From Owenia fusiformis (taxonomy: Eukaryota; Annelida; Polychaeta; Sabellida; Oweniidae): 64,000 nucleotides of DNA. Below, piece by piece: positions 57,550 through 64,000 of this stretch. The notes below the pieces were generated by a model. The model had not been told where the DNA came from and did no database searches. It was given only the letters and a program-made list of their open reading frames with translations. The stretch spans positions 29,916,698 to 29,980,697 of the forward strand of contig CAIIXF020000007.1 in the NCBI GenBank assembly GCA_903813345.2, in the 5' to 3' direction. How positions within the stretch are numbered: the stretch's first letter is position 1; each line of letters opens with the position of its first letter. Made by a program: the position numbers and the translations under genes.

Positions 57550-58584
57550 TACATATGTATAGCTTCTATCTTTGCATACAGATTTACTTTATATAATAAT
57601 ATCTATTGACATAATCTATTATTTTAACATAAAAATATGTTGTACATATACACCCTCTAACTGCCAGATAAGTGCCAAGGTTGAACTTGTAATGCTCCTT
57701 ATTTGACATTTATATGATATGTTTATTGAGTATTTATCAATTTGTATTATTATTGTGACTACTAACATATCATCAGAAGTCATATAAGGAGAAACAAACT
57801 GTCATACAAAAGTCATATCTAGGCCATTTTGTGAAAAATATGGAATTCAAATTTTGATCAGCATTTTCAGTGATTTCACTAGTGCTATACCCTGTCAGAA
57901 ATTGGAAAATTGCATGTTTTACATTCTAGTATGCCAGAGCCCCTCTTATCTACCATTTGCGTTCACTTTGGAAGGATAAAGACAAAGGGGGCGCGGCTAT
58001 CGCGATGCATGTTTTACAGTTGAAAATGTGTATACACCTTGCCAAAATTGTAGAATGTTGAGATACATAAAGTTATCATGTCTATAATTTAAACAAAATG
58101 ATGATATGTGATATTGAGTTCTTCTTATGATGTCTTGCTTGAGCACACTGTCAGGTCTTTATCATCATTCTCTTACTTTTAGAAAATAGTATCACTCATT
58201 GAAAGAGTTTTCACTCAGTTGAGCTCTATCAAAGGGTAGTTGTTTTGAAACATCCAGATAAATTGTTTGTATTATGGAATACCAGAGAATGACATATTTA
58301 TGATTATTATATCACTATGTAGCTAGCGACAGTATGATTGGTCAAAACTGGGTCACATGTCATGGGATATCTGGCGATATTCAATGGCAATGCTAATCAG
58401 ATAAGACAACCGTGAGATATCTAGCAATATCCCACGCTCCCGGGAATTTTCAAAGAATTTGTTTTCGTTCAGTGTAAATAATTTAGTTCAGCGTAAGTCA
58501 AAATGGCAGACGAACCGAGTAGATTCAATGTATTTAAATGTTAACCTATGACTTAATAATATTAGGGATGTTTAGCTAGACAGT

Positions 58585-58741
58585 GATATAATAAAACAAA
58601 TATTTCACTCTATTTTCGGTGAATACCTGTAGCACTTTCACAAGGTGATATTCCACTTGCCCTTCGGGCTTCGTGGAATATCACTTGTGAAAGATGTACA
58701 GGTATTCACCTCAATAGAGTGAAATATTTGTTCAGTATTAT
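58585..58741. repeat. Palindrome with 'cttgcccttcgggcttcg' hinge
   Basis: The left arm CAAATATTTCACTCTATT and GGTGAATACCTGTAGC is mirrored on the right. The inner part GATATTCCACTTGCCCTTCG pairs with GGGCTTCGTGGAATATC. Confidence 0.8.
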
Positions 58742-58744
58742 AAC

Positions 58745-61640
58745 TATAATTGGAGTTAACTGTTATGAAATATTTGATAAGTGATTCAAGCAGGATGGTT
58801 GCTATGGGGATTATTATGTTATCAATGACATTCATCACTTGCAACAACAAATGCAAGTTTTGCATCATCTGGTGTTTTGTTCGAAATAATTTCACCATGA
58901 ACTGAAAAATTATTCTTTCAAAAATTATTGAATTTCGGAACATATACTCCCGCATATACTTCATTGTATAGTGTTGTTATTGAAGGAAATTAATGAATAT
59001 GTTAAAAGATTTATTTTAATTTGTGGAATGTTAGTTAGCTAAGGAAGATAAAAAATGACTGGGTTAGTACTTAATTATGTATGCTGTAAGTTATTAGTTT
59101 CAAGAAAGGTATAAGAATTTGAAAATGAAATTTGGATTCGTGGCAGTCTTTGCTGCCTTTCACAAAGCATAGTGAATGTATACAGTATTAAATTGAAGCT
59201 GTATAAGAGAAATTAAAATCAGTAGAAGTGTCTTTATATAATTTGTTTATGCCTTGAATAGTTTTTAATGAGTTATGAACACTTGGTTTACCAGACCCCC
59301 TAATATCTGGCATTTACAAAAGTTCAAGACAATGATGGTTATCCGATGTTACTTTCAATTAAGGTTTTCATCAATTCTAAAGAAGTTAATCGATCATACT
59401 ATTTCTAATAAACCACACTTAATTCATTTTTCTATCTCAGGGCTGAGAAGAAATGAGATGTCATGGTTTATCATGATATGAGTTGACATAGAAATGCAAT
59501 CTTGATTATGAATGTAATGTTGAAAAAGTTTTAAAGATGGCAGTTTAAGATATCTCCATTTCTTTGTGATTTTCTTAAAATCCATAAGTTCACACCCTAA
59601 GCTCCAGGGAAATACAAATGAAAAAATACCAGGGCAATCTATTAACCTATTCAAACATAAACCTGTATAATAAGTTTTATAATATTAATCTATATATTTC
59701 ATATTTTCTATTGAATTGATCTAATCCCGCAAGCTTAACTGTGGATAGTGAATTATGGGAACCATCAGGTTGCATTGTAAGTATTAATATAAATGAATAA
59801 AACATGCAATAAATATAATTTGTTCTCTGAATGATAACTGGTCTATTTCTATTAAGCAGTATATGCTACACACATTGTATACTGGTAGAGTTTTTCAAAA
59901 TTAAAACAGCTAGAAAAATGTCTGAACTGCCACAGAATCAGCTGGTAAGTCTAAAAAATATATTTTTATGATAGAGCTGTAAAGTACTGTTATATTAGAT
60001 TAATTCTAAAGATAATAAGGATTATTCACATATAATTACAATACTTATTTTTGCCTCTGAGTTTTGATCATGGAATTCCAAAGCCAGCTAGATTGTTAGG
60101 TATGCTTTAAAGTACATATATCATAGAAAAGGTATTTCTACCTGTAGTTTGAATTTCAGGTTTTAATTTGTTAAGCCTCCCATATTACTTTGATCTCTGA
60201 GTTGCGTTACAGGTATGCAAAGGTTAGACTTAACATGGCTTACACCTGTTGAATGTATATCACTCCAAGGAGTTTTTCATTCAGAAAGACACAAGCTAAA
60301 TACATGCACTTCTCCCGGGTGGGGGAGGTGTAATAGATATTTGCTGGAATTACACCAGAAAAAACGCTTGGGGGTTGGGTGTTATAGATATTGTAAGTGC
60401 CTCACTTGTAGTAGTCAATTCTGATTGGTCAGGCAGTGGTCAATAGCTATATTGATCCTTTACTAGGAACCTCAAGCTATAGTCAGTTAACGGTGTCAGA
60501 ATATAATTTTAACAGTTGACCTCTAGATGAGTCAATAGTTGTATACTTTTTCATCATCCATTTTGTCCCTGAATACTACACATTTAGTTTAATTGATAAC
60601 CTATCAGTTTTTTAGGTTTACAGATTTGTAGATAATTCCAACAATTAAAAAACATCTGGTGTTATTCAGCGTAATTGTATTGATCATAATACAAACTTGA
60701 TTTTTTTTATATATATTTGATTATATTTTACACAAAAGTTGCTTGTGTAGATGTTTATCTTAAAGATGGAGGAAACAGCTGTTTTTATGTTGTCCTTGTC
60801 TGGGTTTATTTAGTTGAACTTTGAACTTTTACTTAAATCCATTTCATCCAATCACAGTATATCTGAGAGACATGTGCGGGCAGAGTATTGTGAAAATATT
60901 TGGCTATTATGGCAGAAAATCCTTTCATAAGAAAATTACCACTTATTGCTCATTTGAAAATAAGCAATTGTGTGTAGGAAAGCCACTTATTGAAGATATT
61001 AGCTAGTAATTCAATATATTTGTATGCCCATTCATGAAACATGGAAATTCTACCTCATATTGACAACATGGAAGTATTTTACATCATTAGTATTTATATC
61101 TTGAACACATGATGTTCTATGAGGCTCTTTTGACAAAGACATGTTCATATAGAGAATACAAAGAAGCCACAAGGATATATTCATTATAATTCTATGTATT
61201 GTCTTTGATTACTGGATATAAGATTAAAATATAAATTCCAGAAGGAGAACAGCTTCATTATTTTATGTTTTCAAATGTTTCTAATTGCAATTAGTTGCGT
61301 TACTTAAGATTAAAAGATATCATTTTGAGCATGAGTAAAGGGAACTCAAGGTACGAGCAAAACTCGAACATAGCCAAAGAACTATTCCAACTGACCAGAA
61401 GGTTACATTAATATAATCAATATTATCATTACTTAACATTATGATAACTTTCTACATTGACAATTTGGATTACTGAACATAGGCTGAAATGAAATGCTGT
61501 TTTGGAATTTTGGAGATGCTAGGAAGTCAAAACTATAGATATGCATGATAACCTGTGAATTACAAGGACTGTAACAGAGCATATCATTTGGAAGTACTGC
61601 ATGTATATACCATTTTAAAGCAAAAATGCATTTGGATTTT
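58745..61640. other. Putative intron, nothing certain
   Basis: AT-rich. Two exon-like fragments at 59729-59779 and 59919-59949 have a GTAAGT donor but weak acceptors, and are not called. Confidence 0.3.
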
Positions 61641-61647
61641 ACAATAG

Positions 61648-61706
61648 ATCTGAACAATAACAACAATAAGATTGACAATAGAATACGAGAACTCTTAAGT
61701 CAAAAG
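61648..61706 (+). CDS. Candidate second exon (LNNNNKIDNRIRELLSQK)
   Basis: ACAATAG|AT...AAG|GTAAGA. The only open reading (entry phase 1, exit phase 0) gives LNNNNKIDNRIRELLSQK, a helix-like continuation of the 56642 exon if that exon uses the 56783 donor (joined NSGND). Short, so it could be chance. Confidence 0.3.
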
Positions 61707-61709
61707 GTA

Positions 61710-64000
61710 AGAAACTAAAGAACTACACGTAGGATAATGACTATGTTATGACGTGAACATGTCATACCTAAGTTCATGGTTAATAAATAGTAAAAAATTC
61801 AATTATTTTATTAAGAGGAATTCCTATCTACAGTCAGCATACTGTACATCAAGGAATGCATCAAATTAATGTGATCTTTTATGTTATTATTAGGGACAAA
61901 TTTTCTAATTAGGTGTGTTTTCTGTAAATTAATGTGCATTAGATTGGGATTTATATCTGACTGAAATATGATAAAAAAAGTAGGGCGAGTTGAACTTGTA
62001 GATGTTTTTCAGTGGATCATGCTTTGAATATACAAGTAATTAATGGCTGTAGGCATGGCGATGCATTGGTATTCAGTATCAAGTTTATCTACTTATATGA
62101 ATCAGTTAGAAATATACATGTAGATACATATTTATTGATGGGAAACATATGATCTGTCTACAGTTATCAGATAAAGAATTACTAATATTGCCAATGTTAT
62201 CTTTCACTAGAATGTAGTTGGATGGACACAACATTGCATATAGATTCACGTTTTCAAAATGAGAAGCTAGCGAGGTCAGGTATTTCACTGGTTGGTCAGG
62301 GTATATGTAAATATGTCGGAAAGTTATCTTGCCCCGTTCAAAGGAAAATTTTTCTTTTTCTTAAAGTATGCATTTGAATTGCAACATGAAGTTTATTAGG
62401 AAAACCAGTCAGTGCACAGACAACAAAACTATGTAAAATCCATGTGTTTTCCAGTTGGTATATGGGATAATTTTTGTAGCTGTTTGTCAGACTGGCTTAA
62501 AGCATGATTTAATCTAAGTTTTTAAAATCATTCCACAATATTTTGAAATGTTCTTTTAAACATAATTACTGAAAATGGAATAGACATGTCCAGCATGGTA
62601 TTTGCGAAATATTTTCCTGTTAGATACAATTCATATGAAATTCTATATCATATTGACATAATTTATGAGTTATGAGCTAGTTCTTTGCTCTTAGGCCTCT
62701 TGTAACAAGTGGTCTGGAGTCTGGGTGTTCCCTAACTCCAAAGTCTTACATGTTACAGTATCACTTCTTAACTAAGATAAATATACCATATTATACATGT
62801 TATAAGCAAAATGGCTATTGAATGTAAAGCACAATATCGTTGAAGAAATGGCATTTGAATGTAAAGCACAATATCGTTGAACAAATGGCATTTGAATGTA
62901 AAACACAATATCATTAAGGAGATTGTTTTTGAATGTAAAACAAATATTATTCTATGATTTAAACCTATATCTTTTAATTAAACAATCTAATAAGTACTAT
63001 TAAGCTTTGTTGTTGTAGAACATAAACATATTATGTTGGAATCAATGTCTAAGTTGGCTATTTAGACTTAATGATACATTTGATCACATATCACACAATA
63101 TTATTATTAGTATTAGTTTTAAATCTAAGGAAATGATACATGCAGGTAATGACAATCAAATATTTAGCCAAATATTTTTTCTGATCCAGTATGTTTATAT
63201 TGGTGTTAAGCAAAATGGCATTTGAATGTGAAGCGCAATACCATTCTATTGCCACAATGATTTAGACCATATCTTTTCAATTAAACAATCTATATAGGAT
63301 AAGAACTAATCCAAGTAGATAACGACAATGGAAGTAGATTAGCCAAATATTATTTCTGAATTTTAACTGATCCAAATATGTTGATATTGGGTTAATAAGG
63401 AAGGAAGTAACTGTTACAACTATGAATTAGTACCACAGTGTGAATAAGTACTGCGAATTAGTACTATAAATGTCTGTTAATCGACACATACAATAACAAA
63501 TTGGTAAAATGTCATATGATCTATCCATTTTACAAATTGCACAATAAAAGTTTCACAATAAAATCAAACAATATTCTGAAAAAATGACTCATCCTTGGCA
63601 TAACTTGTAAAAGTAAAAACTACTTAATTAAATATATGTATGTTCTACAGTGTACATGTTTATTAACACAAGTATGTTCTTAATGGTTTATTCTGTAAAA
63701 CACATGTTACAATTATATTACATCAGGAGTACATATCATCCACTTTGTTTAAGGATGCATATGTACAATATTACACAATATAATTTATCCAAATTGGGTT
63801 CAAATTGGATTCTTAATTAATCCAACGTGTTAGGAGTATATTATAGCATGCTTCATGCTAGGAGACAGTTTCACAGACATAAGGAAGAAGACAAGGTTAG
63901 AAATGACACTAAGTTAAGAAGCAGATAGGTGCCCATAGGTGGAAAACTTGTAATTTGCAGTTTACTTGACAGTTTTTTACAGACTTGGGGCTTATTATAT
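61710..64000. other. Gene-free stretch with a small tandem repeat
   Basis: A 37-bp unit (ATGGCATTTGAATGTAAAGC) at 62811, 62848 and 62885. A dispersed copy of the region, with TTAAACAATCTA, is near 63205-63295. Otherwise nothing recognised. Confidence 0.5.

Noticed and set aside
59729-59949. Two exon-like fragments with GTAAGT donors, one starting MSELPQNQL
   Set aside because: Too short, weak acceptors, and no phase partner that can be defended.
63847-63895. Possible exon MLHARRQFHRHKEEDK before a GTTAGA donor
   Set aside because: Two frames are equally open, and there is no partner exon in the window.
1-64000. tRNA and rRNA genes
   Set aside because: No sequence with the usual internal tRNA boxes or rRNA blocks was noticed; a scan program was not available.

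Overview
This is a stretch of AT-rich animal genomic DNA: split genes with canonical GT/AG introns, no operons, and roughly half or more of the window made of mobile elements and tandem repeats. The protein content (LEO1, a CARD/coiled-coil scaffold, and a secreted multidomain serine-protease homologue with lustrin-like, VWC-like and thrombospondin type 1 modules) and the repeat types suggest a lophotrochozoan, most likely a mollusc or a close relative. The taxon is inferred from gene style and is not proven.

Genes. (1) 1-14325, minus strand: LEO1, a subunit of the PAF1 complex of RNA polymerase II. Eight coding exons can be joined with consistent phases to give the first 611 residues; the 3' end lies left of the window. 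(2) 14608 onwards, plus strand: the start of a CARD-plus-coiled-coil protein, possibly DLG5/CARMA-like. Three exons join cleanly to residue 197, a 30-nt micro-exon at 38196 is a candidate fourth, and the rest is not visible. LEO1 and this gene are divergent and share a 282-bp interval between start codons, probably a bidirectional promoter. (3) 47487-50546, minus strand: a complete four-exon secreted protein of 549 residues with a trypsin-like domain whose catalytic Ser is Thr and whose activation cleavage site is lost, so probably a pseudoprotease. (4) 56642 onwards, plus strand: a first coding exon with an in-frame upstream stop. It is either an alternative start of gene 2 or a separate gene, with a possible second exon at 61648.

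Repeats. LEO1 introns hold a TIR element with many internal motif copies (1145-2381), a mariner fossil (4464-5459), the 3' end of a LINE (about 7306-7850), a tandem block ending in ACGG repeats (8395-9590), a minisatellite copied from LEO1's own exon/intron junction (10529-11030) and a foldback element (12753-13271). Further right are an 841-bp palindrome (15066-15906), an inverted duplication of a transposon protein gene (18740-21970), three members of a TIR family with 8-9 bp target duplications (18149, 28339, 39557), a 206-bp MITE (26521), a 59-bp minisatellite (35545), a 45-bp minisatellite (37495), a 5.5-kb satellite-filled element bounded by perfect 41-bp inverted repeats (38577-44079) with other elements nested inside it, and a tandem-repeat element (51535-52990). 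Several long palindromes with unrelated arms but similar 'cgaggg' or 'ttcg' hinges are scattered through the window.

The strongest candidates for something undescribed are the TIR-bounded satellite element, the palindrome class with a shared hinge, and the splice-junction minisatellite in LEO1. The genes do not form one pathway: LEO1 is a nuclear transcription factor subunit, the CARD protein a cytoplasmic scaffold, and the protease homologue is secreted.
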